64,000 nt of DNA from Oscillospiraceae bacterium (GCA_020025545.1 JAHHRX010000003.1:1-64000), one strand, 5' to 3'. Positions 51,563 through 59,903 are shown, counted from the stretch's first letter. Notes: generated from the letters alone by a model not told the origin. A program made the numbers and translations.

Positions 51563-51598
51563 ATCGAGGACAGCCGGAGCTGTCCTCGATCTTTTTTC
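51563..51598 (+). terminator. Intrinsic terminator of the mgl operon
   Basis: A perfect 12-bp stem ATCGAGGACAGC/GCTGTCCTCGAT with loop CGGA, followed by CTTTTTT. Confidence 0.94.
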
Positions 51599-51632
51599 GC
51601 CCGCCTGCCCCGGAAAATAACGGGAAACGGGG

Positions 51633-51661
51633 TTGCACCGCGGGAACAGATGTTGTATAAT
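51633..51661 (+). promoter_or_regulatory. Promoter for pta
   Basis: TTGCAC, a 17-bp spacer and perfect TATAAT, about 50 nt before the start. Confidence 0.75.
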
Positions 51662-51712
51662 TAAAATGTAGAAATGTGGGCTGCGGCCCAATGATTTGGA
51701 GGAATGATGATC

Positions 51713-52714
51713 ATGTTCAATGCAATGATTGAAACTTTGAAGGCGAATCCCCGCAAAATCGTCTTTACCGAGGGTCACGATGCCCGTATTCTGGAGGCTA
51801 CCTCCCGTCTGGTAGAGGGCGGTTTCCTGACCCCCATTCTGGTGGGCAATGTGGACGAGGTCAAGGCCAACGCTGCTAAGGGCGGCTTCAACATTGAGGG
51901 TGTGGAGATTCTGGACCCCGCAACCTACGCAGGCATGGACGAAATGGTGGAAAAGATGGTTGAGCTGCGCAAGGGCAAGATGTCTGCCGACGAGTGCCGC
52001 AGCGCTCTGCTGAAGGGCAACTACTTCGGCACCATGCTGGTAAAGATGGGCTACGCTGACGCTCTGCTGGGCGGCGCTACTTACTCCACCGCAGATACCG
52101 TCCGTCCCGCTCTGCAGCTGGTCAAGACCAGAAAGGGCGCACATCTGGTTTCTTCCTGCTTCATTCTGGTTCGCGGCGACGAGAAGCTGGCTATGGGCGA
52201 CTGCGCCATCAACATCGACTATCAGGACACCGTGGACAAGGTCACCGGCGAAGTAACCGTTTCCGCTGCTCAGAAGCTGGCTGAGGTTGCCGTTGAGACC
52301 GCCAAGACCGCTCAGGTCTTCGGCATTGACCCCAAGGTTGCAATGCTGAGCTTCTCCACCAACGGTTCCGGCAAGGGCGGCACCGTAAAGCTGAGCCACG
52401 ATGCTACCGCAATCGCCAAGGAAATGGCTCCCGAGCTGGCAATCGACGGCGAAATGCAGTTCGACGCAGCGGTTGCTCCCGAAGTTGGCCAGCTGAAGTT
52501 CCCCGGCTCCAAGGTTGCCGGCTACGCCAACACCTTCGTGTTCCCCTGCATCGAAGCCGGCAATATCGGCTACAAGATTGCACAGCGTCTGGGCGGCTAT
52601 GAGGCCTACGGCCCCATCCTGCAGGGTCTGAACGCTCCCATCAATGACCTGTCCCGTGGCTGCAACGCCGACGAGGTCTACAAGATGGCAATTATCACCT
52701 GCGCAATGGTGTAA
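51713..52714 (+). CDS. pta: Phosphate acetyltransferase
   Basis: A fermentation enzyme that interconverts acetyl-CoA and acetyl phosphate, feeding acetate kinase for ATP. PTA_PTB fold of 333 aa. Opening block VFTEGHDARILEATSRLVEGGFLTPILVG (seen as IVFTEGHDARIL), YFGTMLVKMGYADALLGGATYSTADTVRPALQ, STNGSGKGG and the closing APINDLSRGCNADEVYKMAIITC, which carries the family's active-site Arg/Asp. Three nearby ATG codons exist; the third, 10 nt from GGAGG, is preferred. ackA is not adjacent, so it lies elsewhere. Codon bias is strong. Confidence 0.94.
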   Translation: MFNAMIETLKANPRKIVFTEGHDARILEATSRLVEGGFLTPILVGNVDEVKANAAKGGFNIEGVEILDPATYAGMDEMVEKMVELRKGKMSADECRSALLKGNYFGTMLVKMGYADALLGGATYSTADTVRPALQLVKTRKGAHLVSSCFILVRGDEKLAMGDCAINIDYQDTVDKVTGEVTVSAAQKLAEVAVETAKTAQVFGIDPKVAMLSFSTNGSGKGGTVKLSHDATAIAKEMAPELAIDGEMQFDAAVAPEVGQLKFPGSKVAGYANTFVFPCIEAGNIGYKIAQRLGGYEAYGPILQGLNAPINDLSRGCNADEVYKMAIITCAMV

Positions 52715-52743
52715 TTCCTCACAAGGGCAAAACGAAAAATTTT

Positions 52744-52781
52744 CCCCGTTTCCTGTGTCATGCAGGGAACGGGGATTTTTT
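52744..52781 (+). terminator. Intrinsic terminator of pta
   Basis: CCCCGTTTCCTG/CAGGGAACGGGG (one mismatch) followed by ATTTTTT. Confidence 0.87.
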
Positions 52782-52880
52782 GCCCATATTCTTAAGAGCG
52801 CCGCCGTGGGTCTGACAGTGCATTTGCACGGGGGCAGGAGATGACGGAATCCTGCGCGAGGGTCATTTCCGTGTCTATAC

Positions 52881-52911
52881 AAAAAAGCAGAGCCGGAAAC
52901 CGGCTCTGCTT
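52881..52911 (-). terminator. Terminator of the zinc-ribbon gene
   Basis: A perfect 12-bp stem AAGCAGAGCCGG/CCGGCTCTGCTT. On the minus strand it runs into TTTTTTG. Confidence 0.88.
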
Positions 52912-52930
52912 CTATTGGCTCGTTAGCGAA

Positions 52931-53212
52931 TTAGCCTCTCTCAGCACGCATCTGAGCGAAGCACTCGCTGCAGTATACGGGACGGTCGGACTTGGGCTCA
53001 AAAGGAACCTTTGCCTCGCCGCCGCAGCGTGCGCAGGTAGCGGTAAAGAACTCACGGGGTGCTCTTGTGCTGTTCTTACGAGCATCACGGCAAGTCTTGC
53101 AGCGCTGGGGCTCGTTCTGGAAGCCACGCTCTGCGTAGAATTCCTGCTCACCTGCGGTGAAAACAAATTCCTTGCCGCACTCTTTACAAACTAAAGTCTT
53201 ATCTTCGTACAT
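52931..53212 (-). CDS. Small zinc-ribbon protein (CxxC-x-CxxC, zf-trcl type)
   Basis: A 93-aa cytosolic protein with two zinc-ribbon modules. Residues about 9-42 hold CKECGKEFVFTAGEQEF and RCKTC, the zf-trcl pattern. Residues about 61-85 hold CARCGGEAKVPFEP and YCSECF, matching the CxxC_CxxC_SSSS-type module seen in many Clostridia. The end is basic, which suggests RNA or DNA contact. The family has no established function, though it is often highly expressed and near translation genes. It stands alone with its own terminator. Confidence 0.87.
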   Translation of the reverse strand: MYEDKTLVCKECGKEFVFTAGEQEFYAERGFQNEPQRCKTCRDARKNSTRAPREFFTATCARCGGEAKVPFEPKSDRPVYCSECFAQMRAERG

Positions 53213-53404
53213 GGTGTTACCTCTCTTCGGTTGATTCCCCGTGAAACCTGAATGTCTTATCGGTATAAACGCGGAGTCTGGTAGTAATTGTGGTTAAACC
53301 ACGGGTTGATTATACCTAACAAAAGCGTGATTGTCAATCCTATATTCATAAAATTTTCACAAAATTTTTCAAATATACATAACAACTTATGCCATTTTAG
53401 GCAA

Positions 53405-54442
53405 TTAAAGGCTGAATTGTGTCTGACCCTCATAAGGAATGTGCAAATGCTGATATGCCGATGCCGTGGCGCAGCGGCCTCTGGGGGTTCTTGTAAGGAA
53501 GCCCAGCTGCATAAGATAAGGCTCGTAAACATCCTCCAGCGTCACCGCCTCCTCGCCGATGGTAGCCGCCAGGGTTTCCAGACCCACGGGGCCGCCGCCG
53601 TAGTGGGTGATGATGGCCTGCAGCATCCGCCGGTCAACGGCATCCAGACCCAGCTTGTCCACCTCCAGCCGGGAAAGCGCCAGATCCGCCGCCTCCTTGG
53701 TGATGACACCGTCCCCCATGACCTCGGCAAAGTCCCGGACTCTGCGGAGGAACCGGTTGGCGATTCGGGGCGTGCCCCGACTCCGGGAGGCGATTTCCAT
53801 GGCACCTCTGGGGTCGATCTCCATGCCGAGAATGGTGGCTGAGCGGGTGACGATCTTCGCCAGCTCCTCCGGCGTATAAAGCTCCAGCCGCAGCGACACG
53901 CCGAACCGGTCCCGAAGGGGGGCGGAAAGCTGTCCCGCACGGGTGGTGGCGCCCACCAGTGTAAATTTCGGCAGATCCAGCCGGATGGAATTGGCACTGG
54001 GGCCCTTGCCCACGATGATATCGATGGCGAAATCCTCCATGGCGGGGTAGAGAATTTCCTCCACCACCCGGTTGAGCCGGTGGATTTCGTCGATGAACAG
54101 AATATCACCGGGGTTCAGATTGGTCAGAAGCGCCGCCAGATCGCCGGGCTTTTCGATGGCAGGGCCGGAAGTGATCCGGATACCTGCCCCCATTTCATTG
54201 GCGATGACCCCCGCCAGAGTGGTTTTGCCAAGACCGGGGGGGCCATAGAGCAGGGTGTGATCCAAAGGCTCGTTTCTGCGGCGGGCAGCTTCAATATATA
54301 CGGACAGATTTCCCTTGGCCTTCTCCTGACCGGTGTAGTCCGACAGGAGCTTGGGGCGCAGACCGATTTCGCCTGCATCCTGCGGCGCAAAGGTTGGGGA
54401 AATAATGGGAGCGGAAAGCTCCTCTGAAAATTCCAGACTCAT
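53405..54442 (-). CDS. ruvB: Holliday junction branch-migration helicase RuvB
   Basis: An AAA+ motor of 345 aa that drives branch migration on RuvA-bound junctions. Walker A GPPGLGKTTLA, Walker B ILFIDEIHRL, sensor 1 VGATTRAGQLSAPLRDRFG (with the Arg finger) and the C-terminal winged helix (GGPVGLETLAATIGEEAVTLEDVYEPYLMQLGFLTRTPRGR) are complete. It is the last gene of the ruvCAB group, 24 nt after ruvA. No terminator hairpin was found after it. Confidence 0.97.
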   Translation of the reverse strand: MSLEFSEELSAPIISPTFAPQDAGEIGLRPKLLSDYTGQEKAKGNLSVYIEAARRRNEPLDHTLLYGPPGLGKTTLAGVIANEMGAGIRITSGPAIEKPGDLAALLTNLNPGDILFIDEIHRLNRVVEEILYPAMEDFAIDIIVGKGPSANSIRLDLPKFTLVGATTRAGQLSAPLRDRFGVSLRLELYTPEELAKIVTRSATILGMEIDPRGAMEIASRSRGTPRIANRFLRRVRDFAEVMGDGVITKEAADLALSRLEVDKLGLDAVDRRMLQAIITHYGGGPVGLETLAATIGEEAVTLEDVYEPYLMQLGFLTRTPRGRCATASAYQHLHIPYEGQTQFSL

Positions 54443-54466
54443 AATTACCTCCTGTGAGGGATTTTT

Positions 54467-55066
54467 TTACTTCATCACCATCGCCCGCAAAGCGTAGCGA
54501 ACCATTTCCTCGGTGGATGCGGCTGCATCCACGCCCTTGAGGGCCTGTGCGATTTCCGCCGGAGAATAGCCCAGCTCCTGAAGTGCCGCATTGGCAAGGG
54601 CGGCGGCATTGCCGGACTGCACCGGGGCCGCCACGGGACCGCCGGAAAAATCCAGAGCATCGGTACTGCCGCCGATTTTGTCTTTTAACTCCAAAATAAT
54701 CCGCTGGGCGGTCTTTTTGCCGATTCCCTGAGCTGCGGTCAGCATTTTTTCGTCCCCGGTCATTACCGCAAGGGTAAAATTCTGAGGGCCGCCGGATGAC
54801 AAAATGGCCATGGCGGCCTTGGGCCCTACGCCGTTGACGGTGATGAGAAGCTCATAGCACCGCTGTTCCTCCCGGCTGGAAAAGCCGATGAGATCAAAAG
54901 CATCCTCCCGAATGGATTCGCTGACATAAAGCCGTGCGTTCTGATTGAGCTTGAGCTGGGATGCGGTATATGCCGTGATCCGGCAGCCGTAGCCCACGCC
55001 GCCGCACTCCACCACGGCAAGCCCGGGCTCCAAAATCGTCACCGGGCCGGAAAGATAGTAAATCAT
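54467..55066 (-). CDS. ruvA: Holliday junction-binding protein RuvA
   Basis: A 199-aa tetrameric junction-binding protein. Domain I is an OB fold (MIYYLSGPVTILEPGLAVVECGGVGYGCRI). Domain II holds two helix-hairpin-helix motifs (LLITVNGVGPKAAMAIL and LTAAQGIGKKTAQRIILELKDK). Domain III (about 150-199) is the RuvB-contact module ending LKGVDAAASTEEMVRYALRAM. The start was placed at MIYYL. A longer upstream frame lies inside ruvC and has no homology. The spacing of 10 nt from ruvC supports an operon. Confidence 0.96.
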   Translation of the reverse strand: MIYYLSGPVTILEPGLAVVECGGVGYGCRITAYTASQLKLNQNARLYVSESIREDAFDLIGFSSREEQRCYELLITVNGVGPKAAMAILSSGGPQNFTLAVMTGDEKMLTAAQGIGKKTAQRIILELKDKIGGSTDALDFSGGPVAAPVQSGNAAALANAALQELGYSPAEIAQALKGVDAAASTEEMVRYALRAMVMK

Positions 55067-55076
55067 AGTGTTCCCC

Positions 55077-55574
55077 CTATATTTTCTGGGCCATCCCCAG
55101 CAGAGAAGTGCTGGAACGGGCATGGCACAAAGCAATGGCGATGGCATCTGCCGCATCGTCCGGTTTCGGCATGGCCTGCAGGTGGAGCAGGCGCTTTGTC
55201 ATGTCCATGACCTGATGCTTGGTGGCATTTCCGTAGCCCACTACCGCCTGCTTGACCTGCATGGGTTTATAGGATGTGACCTCCAGCCCTGCCTGACGGA
55301 TGGCAAGCAGAATGACCCCACGGCTCTGGGCGACCCCGATGCCGGTGGTGACATTCTGGCCGAAAAACAGTTCCTCGATTGCCACCGTGTCCGGCTTCGC
55401 CACCTGCAAAAGCTCCTGCATATCATGATAAATGATTTCCAGCCGTGCGGAAAAATCCATTCCCGCCGGCGTGGTAATGGCGCCGCAGCGGATCAGCCGG
55501 GACTGCCCGCGCTCCGTTTCGATCATACCGAAGCCGGTAATACCGTAGCCCGGGTCGATGCCTAAGATCCGCAT
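55077..55574 (-). CDS. ruvC: Holliday junction resolvase RuvC
   Basis: A 165-aa Mg-dependent endonuclease that resolves four-way junctions. All four acidic catalytic residues are visible: Asp in LGIDPGYGITGFG, Glu in AIEELFFGQNV, and the two Asp in PKPDDAADAIAIALCHA. The ATG used begins MRILGIDPG. The same base ends the preceding small gene's stop codon (TAATG overlap). Longer frames upstream lack homology. Confidence 0.97.
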   Translation of the reverse strand: MRILGIDPGYGITGFGMIETERGQSRLIRCGAITTPAGMDFSARLEIIYHDMQELLQVAKPDTVAIEELFFGQNVTTGIGVAQSRGVILLAIRQAGLEVTSYKPMQVKQAVVGYGNATKHQVMDMTKRLLHLQAMPKPDDAADAIAIALCHARSSTSLLGMAQKI

Positions 55575-55735
55575 TATCTGCCGCCTCCTGCGATTTGCAG
55601 GTAGTAAATGGCCACTGCAAGGATCATAACCACCAGGCCGATCCGTGCCGCCCAGACCTGCCATGCAGGACGGGGCGTATATCTTTCGGCGGGCAGGGAC
55701 TCGCCGCATTCTGTTTTCTGTCTGTTTTCTTCCAT
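55574..55735 (-). CDS. Small single-pass membrane protein in front of ruvC
   Basis: A 53-aa protein with a charged, Glu/Lys/Arg-rich cytoplasmic start and one hydrophobic helix (IGLVVMILAVAIYYLQIAGG) at the end. GAGGTG lies 6 nt before the ATG, and its TAA overlaps the ruvC ATG by one base, so it is very probably translated. A -10 TACAAT on the minus strand at 55756-55761 may be its promoter. No family is recognised. It may serve mainly to couple ruvC translation or be a tiny membrane protein. Confidence 0.7.
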   Translation of the reverse strand: MEENRQKTECGESLPAERYTPRPAWQVWAARIGLVVMILAVAIYYLQIAGGGR

Positions 55736-55799
55736 ATCGCTCACCTCTTGCGGCCATTGTACCACATTTCCCCCGCAATTCCTATCCTTTTTTTATGAC

Positions 55800-55829
55800 T
55801 TGCAATCAGCGGGCATATTAAGGTACAAT
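55800..55829 (+). promoter_or_regulatory. Promoter for the apbE gene
   Basis: TTGCAA, an 18-bp spacer and TACAAT, about 35 nt before the start region. Confidence 0.6.
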
Positions 55830-55871
55830 AGAAGCGAATTTCCCGGAGGGAAGGAATTGGGAGGGAATGCC

Positions 55872-56897
55872 ATGCTCAAAAAAATCATACCTGTCATTGC
55901 CCTGCTGCTGACAGCGGCTGTGCTGCTTTCCGGCTGCAGCGGAGGGCAGAAAAAATATCAGGCCACCTATCTGACCCTTTTCGACACCGTGACAACCATC
56001 ACCGGTTATGGCAAAAGTCAGCAGGAATTTGAAGAAAAAGCGAAGGATCTTCACGATTCTCTGCTGAATTACCACCGTTTATTCGATATTTATCACGATT
56101 ACGAGGGGCTTAACAATCTGAAAACCGTAAACGATGCCGCCGGCATCCGACCGGTACAGGTGGATGATGCCCTGATTGCTCTGCTGAAGGACTGCCGGGA
56201 ATATTTCACCCTCACCGGCGGACGGATGAACATTGCTATGGGAAGCGTGCTGAAGCTCTGGCACGAGGCCCGCACCGCAGGGCTGAGCGATCCTGAGCAC
56301 GCCGCTCTTCCCGACAGCGCCGCATTATCCGAGGCCGCAAAGCACACGGACATAAATGCTCTCATCATCGATGAAAATGCCGGAACCGTCTACCTTTCCG
56401 ACCCGGAAATGTCGTTGGATGTGGGAGCGGTAGCCAAAGGCTGGGCGCTGCAAAAGGCCGTCAGGGAAGCTCCCGAGGGACTTCTCATCAGCGTCGGCGG
56501 CAATGTTTTTGCCACAGGTCCCAAGGACAGCAGCGGAAACGGCTGGGTGGTCGGTATTCGCTCTCCCGACGGCGGGGAAAAATATCTGCACACCCTGTCG
56601 GTTACCGGAGGCAGCGTTGTCACCAGCGGAGACGATCAGCGCTGCTACACAGTAGACGGAAAATCCTACCACCATATCATCGACCCGGATACCTGCTTTC
56701 CCGGCACGCTCTGGCGCTCCGTCACCGTGATCTGCCCGGACTCCGGTCTTGCGGATGCCCTCTCCACGGCGCTTTTCCTGCTGGACCGGGAGGATGGACA
56801 GGCGCTTCTCGATCAGTGCAAAGCCGAAGCCATGTGGGTTCCGGCAGAGGGCGGTCCCCTTTACAGCCCCGGATTTAAGGCGCATCTTACCAAATAA
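55872..56897 (+). CDS. apbE: FAD:protein FMN transferase (ApbE), lipoprotein
   Basis: Attaches FMN covalently to Thr/Ser of target proteins such as NqrB/C or RnfD/G, using FAD and Mg2+. It has 341 aa. The signal peptide ends in lipobox VLLSGC at residue about 19, so it acts outside the membrane. FAD and metal blocks: LTLFDTVTTITGYG, GGRMNIAMGSVLKLWHE, MSLDVGAVAKGWALQKA (the flavin-binding AKGYA-like motif), ISVGGNVFATG, and KSYHHIIDPDTCFPG with the late HxxxP and metal Asp/Thr. No Rnf or Nqr genes are in the window. A target may lie elsewhere on the chromosome. Confidence 0.92.
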   Translation: MLKKIIPVIALLLTAAVLLSGCSGGQKKYQATYLTLFDTVTTITGYGKSQQEFEEKAKDLHDSLLNYHRLFDIYHDYEGLNNLKTVNDAAGIRPVQVDDALIALLKDCREYFTLTGGRMNIAMGSVLKLWHEARTAGLSDPEHAALPDSAALSEAAKHTDINALIIDENAGTVYLSDPEMSLDVGAVAKGWALQKAVREAPEGLLISVGGNVFATGPKDSSGNGWVVGIRSPDGGEKYLHTLSVTGGSVVTSGDDQRCYTVDGKSYHHIIDPDTCFPGTLWRSVTVICPDSGLADALSTALFLLDREDGQALLDQCKAEAMWVPAEGGPLYSPGFKAHLTK

Positions 56898-57223
56898 CGC
56901 CCCGGGAAGACGGGATTTCCGGGAATCAGAAATTTTTCCGTTTTGGGGAAAGTTACCGAAAAATTATCCACAGTTTTTAAGAATTTGCCCTTTAAAAATT
57001 TGCTCTTCCGCCCATTTCGGGGAGTAATTTTGAAGTTCGTCTTCTCTCTGTCGCAGTCACATAACCATAAAAATAAATCTAATAACCATATACACCCCGT
57101 CACTTTCTTTCCATTTTCCGAATATCCTTCGCTTTTCTGCCGATTACTTTCATTTATTCAAGATACAAGAAAAAATTGGCGTGTTTTCCAAGCAAAAAGT
57201 ACTACATTTATTCACTTTGTCAA

Positions 57224-57252
57224 TTGACCGGCAGCCGTATTTCTGGTATTCT
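57224..57252 (+). promoter_or_regulatory. Promoter for the NfeD/SPFH operon
   Basis: TTGACC, a 17-bp spacer and TATTCT, about 45 nt before the ATG. The rest of 56898-57220 is AT-rich with no supported gene. Confidence 0.65.
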
Positions 57253-57295
57253 ATAGACACGATATCCCCCATCAAATCAGGAAGGAGGCAACAAT

Positions 57296-57721
57296 ATGAA
57301 CACGCTGATTTGGCTGGGTCTTCTGATCCTGTTTCTGATAACGGAAGCCTGCACCGTAGCTCTGGTTTCTCTTTGGTTTGCGGCCGGCGCACTGGTTGCC
57401 ATGATCGCAAGCGCTCTGGGCGCCGCCATCTGGCTCCAGCTGGTGCTGTTCCTGGCCGTATCCGCTGCTTTGCTGGCCTGTCTGCGCCCTTTGGTAAGGA
57501 AATACTATTGTCCCAAGATCAGCGCAACCAATGTGGATTCCATTCCCGGCAGGCAATGCTATGTCATCACCGACATCAATAATCTCGCCGGCTCCGGTCA
57601 GGTAAAGCTGAGCGGCATAGAATGGTCCGCACGCAGTACATCCGGTAAGCCTATCTCCTCCGGCACCTTAGTGCAGGTGGATAAAGTGGAGGGCGTAAAG
57701 GTTTTCGTATCGGAAGTTTAA
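57296..57721 (+). CDS. NfeD family membrane protein
   Basis: A 141-aa protein. Three hydrophobic helices (about residues 4-78, with GLLILFLITEACTVALVSLWFAAGALVAMI) precede a C-terminal OB-like beta-barrel (about 90-141, GRQCYVITDINNLAGSGQVKLSGIEWSARS). NfeD proteins partner with SPFH/stomatin scaffolds in membrane microdomains. The short form here has no protease domain. AAGGAGG precedes the ATG, and the SPFH gene follows after 42 nt. Confidence 0.9.
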   Translation: MNTLIWLGLLILFLITEACTVALVSLWFAAGALVAMIASALGAAIWLQLVLFLAVSAALLACLRPLVRKYYCPKISATNVDSIPGRQCYVITDINNLAGSGQVKLSGIEWSARSTSGKPISSGTLVQVDKVEGVKVFVSEV

Positions 57722-57763
57722 TTTTCAAGAGAGCAAAAAAGAATAATTTATGGAGGTAATATT

Positions 57764-58681
57764 ATGGTTTGGTTCTTTTTAGGCGTGGCAGTGATTCTGT
57801 TTATTGTCCTCATTGCCAACATTTCCGTTGTTCAGCAGTCCCGTGCCTATGTTATCGAGCGTCTGGGTGCCTACCGCGCCGTCTGGGGCGTAGGTATGCA
57901 CTTCAAGATGCCCTTCATTGACCGCATCGCCAAGCGGGTCAGCCTGAAGGAACAGGTTCTGGACTATCCCCCTCAGCCCGTTATCACCAAGGATAACGTC
58001 ACCATGCAGATCGATACCGTGGTCTATTTCCAGATCACCGACCCCAAGCTGTACGCCTACGGCGTCGAGCAGCCCATGGCCGCTATGGAAACACTGACCG
58101 CCACCACCCTGCGTAACATCATCGGCGATCTGGAGCTGGATCAGACTCTGACTTCCCGTGATGTGGTCAACACCAAAATGCGTTCCATTCTGGACGAGGC
58201 CACCGATCCCTGGGGCATCAAGGTCAACCGTGTGGAGCTGAAGAACATTCTGCCCCCCGCCGACATCCAGAGCTCCATGGAGAAGCAGATGAAGGCTGAG
58301 CGTGACCGCCGTCAGGCCATTTTGATCGCCGAAGGCGAGAAGAAGTCCGCTATCCTGATCGCCGAAGGCGAGAAGGAATCCGCAATTCTGAAGGCTTCCG
58401 CCGAGAAGGAAGCTGCCATTCTGAGGGCCGAAGCCGAACGGCAGGCCGCCATTCTGAAGGCCGACGGCGAAGCTGAGGCTATCCGCAAGGTTCAGCAGGC
58501 TCTGGCAGATTCCATTGCCATGCTGAACGAGAAGGCCCCCAACGATCAGGTCATCAAGCTCAAGGCTGTGGAGGCCATGGAGAAGGTCGCCGACGGCAAG
58601 GCCACCAAGATCATCATTCCCAGCCAGATGCAGGGCATGGTCGGTCTGGCCAACGGCATCGTAGAAGGCATCAAGGAGTAA
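57764..58681 (+). CDS. SPFH/stomatin/prohibitin-family protein (QmcA-like)
   Basis: Membrane-anchored scaffold of the SPFH family, 305 aa. An N-terminal hydrophobic hairpin (WFFLGVAVILFIVLIANI) is followed by the SPFH/band 7 domain (about 25-185; VIERLGAYRAVWGVGMHFKMPFIDRI, NVTMQIDTVVYFQITDPKLYAYGV, DLELDQTLTSRDVVNTKM). A charged coiled coil comes next, with imperfect repeats of AEGEKKSAILI/AEGEKESAILK at about 190-235 that drive oligomerisation. It likely forms ring-like cages with NfeD and organises membrane proteins. Codon use is strongly biased. The DUF6440 gene follows after 1 nt. Confidence 0.93.
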   Translation: MVWFFLGVAVILFIVLIANISVVQQSRAYVIERLGAYRAVWGVGMHFKMPFIDRIAKRVSLKEQVLDYPPQPVITKDNVTMQIDTVVYFQITDPKLYAYGVEQPMAAMETLTATTLRNIIGDLELDQTLTSRDVVNTKMRSILDEATDPWGIKVNRVELKNILPPADIQSSMEKQMKAERDRRQAILIAEGEKKSAILIAEGEKESAILKASAEKEAAILRAEAERQAAILKADGEAEAIRKVQQALADSIAMLNEKAPNDQVIKLKAVEAMEKVADGKATKIIIPSQMQGMVGLANGIVEGIKE

Positions 58682-58682
58682 T

Positions 58683-58877
58683 ATGGCAAAAGATAACAGA
58701 TTCGTCCGGATCTACAGTCAGGACAGTTTTACAACTTCTATGCAGATCTGGGTGGATAAGGAAACCGGCGTCAACTATCTGGCGTCAGCCCTCCACGGCT
58801 CCGGCTACGGGCTGACACCGCTTCTCAACCGGGACGGAACCCCGGTCGTGAGTCCCCTGCCAATTGAAGAGGATTAA
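58683..58877 (+). CDS. DUF6440 family small protein
   Basis: A 64-aa protein matching the DUF6440 pattern: RFVRIYSQDSF...IWVDKETGVNYLASALHGSGYGLTPLLNRDG. No signal peptide or membrane helix is seen. It begins one base after the SPFH stop and ends at the operon terminator, so it is co-transcribed and probably coupled. Family function unknown. The context suggests a cytosolic partner of the SPFH scaffold. Confidence 0.82.
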   Translation: MAKDNRFVRIYSQDSFTTSMQIWVDKETGVNYLASALHGSGYGLTPLLNRDGTPVVSPLPIEED

Positions 58878-58885
58878 AAAATTCA

Positions 58886-58917
58886 GGGAGCGTACCCACG
58901 GGTACGCTCCCTTTTTT
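58886..58917 (+). terminator. Intrinsic terminator of the NfeD/SPFH/DUF6440 operon
   Basis: An 11-bp stem GGGAGCGTACC/GGTACGCTCCC with a CACG-type loop and TTTTTT. It can also serve uppP from the other side only weakly. Confidence 0.92.
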
Positions 58918-58938
58918 GTATTTGGAAATCATGCAGTT

Positions 58939-59763
58939 TTAGAAAATCCAGAAGTAGAGCAGAACCACAATGCCCAGCACGATCCGGTAGACACCGAAGG
59001 TGGAGAAGCTGTGCTTGCGGACATACTCCATCAGCGCCTTGATAATGAAGAAGCTCACAACAAAAGAAACAACACTGCCCACCAGCAAGACCATGACCTC
59101 TGTAAAGGTGATGCCCACGCCGGAAAGCAGGAACTTAAGCCCCTTAATGGCGCTGGCGCCCACCATGGTGGGGATGGCCATGAAGAAAGAGAACTCTGCG
59201 CCTGCACTTCTGCCCACACCCAGGATTATGGCACCCAGAATGGTGGAACCGGAGCGGGAGGTGCCGGGGATCAGGCTCAGGCACTGGAATGCACCGATCA
59301 GCAGAGCGGTTTTGTAGTCAATGTCGTAGACATTGGTGACTTTGGGCTTTCCGCCGGCATTGTGCCGCTCCACCAGGATAAAGGCCACACCGTAAAGAAT
59401 CAGTGCCAGAGAAACCACGACCGCATTATGCAGGTGTGCGTCCATCCAGTCATCCAGAAGAATGCCTAAAACACCGGAAGGGATGATGGCGGCAATGACC
59501 CGGAACCACAGGCTCCATGTTTTCTGCTTCTGCACCGGGCTTTTTCTGGGAGAAAAGGGATTCAGCTTATGGAAAAACAGGATGATAACGGCGATAATGG
59601 CGCCCAGCTGGATCACCACATCGAACATGCTCTTAAATTCGTCGCTTGCCTGAAGCTGGATAAATTCATCCAGCAGGATGATATGTCCCGTAGAGGAAAC
59701 CGGGAGCCACTCGGTGATACCCTCGACGATGCCAAAGAGGACTGCTTTTAAAATTTCTAACAT
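58939..59763 (-). CDS. uppP: Undecaprenyl-diphosphatase (bacitracin-resistance type)
   Basis: An inner-membrane enzyme of 274 aa that removes one phosphate from undecaprenyl diphosphate so the lipid carrier can be reused in wall synthesis. The catalytic motifs are GIVEGITEWLPVSSTGHIIL (Glu-rich motif 1) and LSLIPGTSRSGSTILGAIILG (PGxSRSG motif 2). Eight hydrophobic segments span the rest. The length is standard. It has its own promoter and faces the PhoPR-like operon across a short regulatory gap. Confidence 0.95.
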   Translation of the reverse strand: MLEILKAVLFGIVEGITEWLPVSSTGHIILLDEFIQLQASDEFKSMFDVVIQLGAIIAVIILFFHKLNPFSPRKSPVQKQKTWSLWFRVIAAIIPSGVLGILLDDWMDAHLHNAVVVSLALILYGVAFILVERHNAGGKPKVTNVYDIDYKTALLIGAFQCLSLIPGTSRSGSTILGAIILGVGRSAGAEFSFFMAIPTMVGASAIKGLKFLLSGVGITFTEVMVLLVGSVVSFVVSFFIIKALMEYVRKHSFSTFGVYRIVLGIVVLLYFWIF

Positions 59764-59796
59764 GATCTTTTCCTTTCCAGTTTGATTGCTTCTAAC

Positions 59797-59825
59797 ATAA
59801 TACTCTCATTCTGCACATTTTGCAA
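59797..59825 (-). promoter_or_regulatory. Promoter for uppP
   Basis: On the minus strand TTGCAA, a 17-bp spacer and TATTAT. Confidence 0.7.
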
Positions 59826-59839
59826 GGAGAACTTGTTCG

Positions 59840-59903
59840 TTCACATATCGGGGGGAAAGTCTTTACAATTTGTTCACTCAGGAGCTTCATTTTACAGTAT
59901 AAT
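59840..59903 (+). promoter_or_regulatory. Promoter with Pho-box-like direct repeats before the two-component operon
   Basis: TTCACA (59840), TTTACA (59862) and TTCACT (59873) are spaced 22 and 11 bp, fitting the TT(A/C/T)A(C/T)A repeats with 5-bp gaps bound by Bacillus PhoP. TATAAT lies at 59898-59903, about 20 bp after the last repeat, and no good -35 is present. This suggests activator-dependent autoregulation. Confidence 0.55.
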
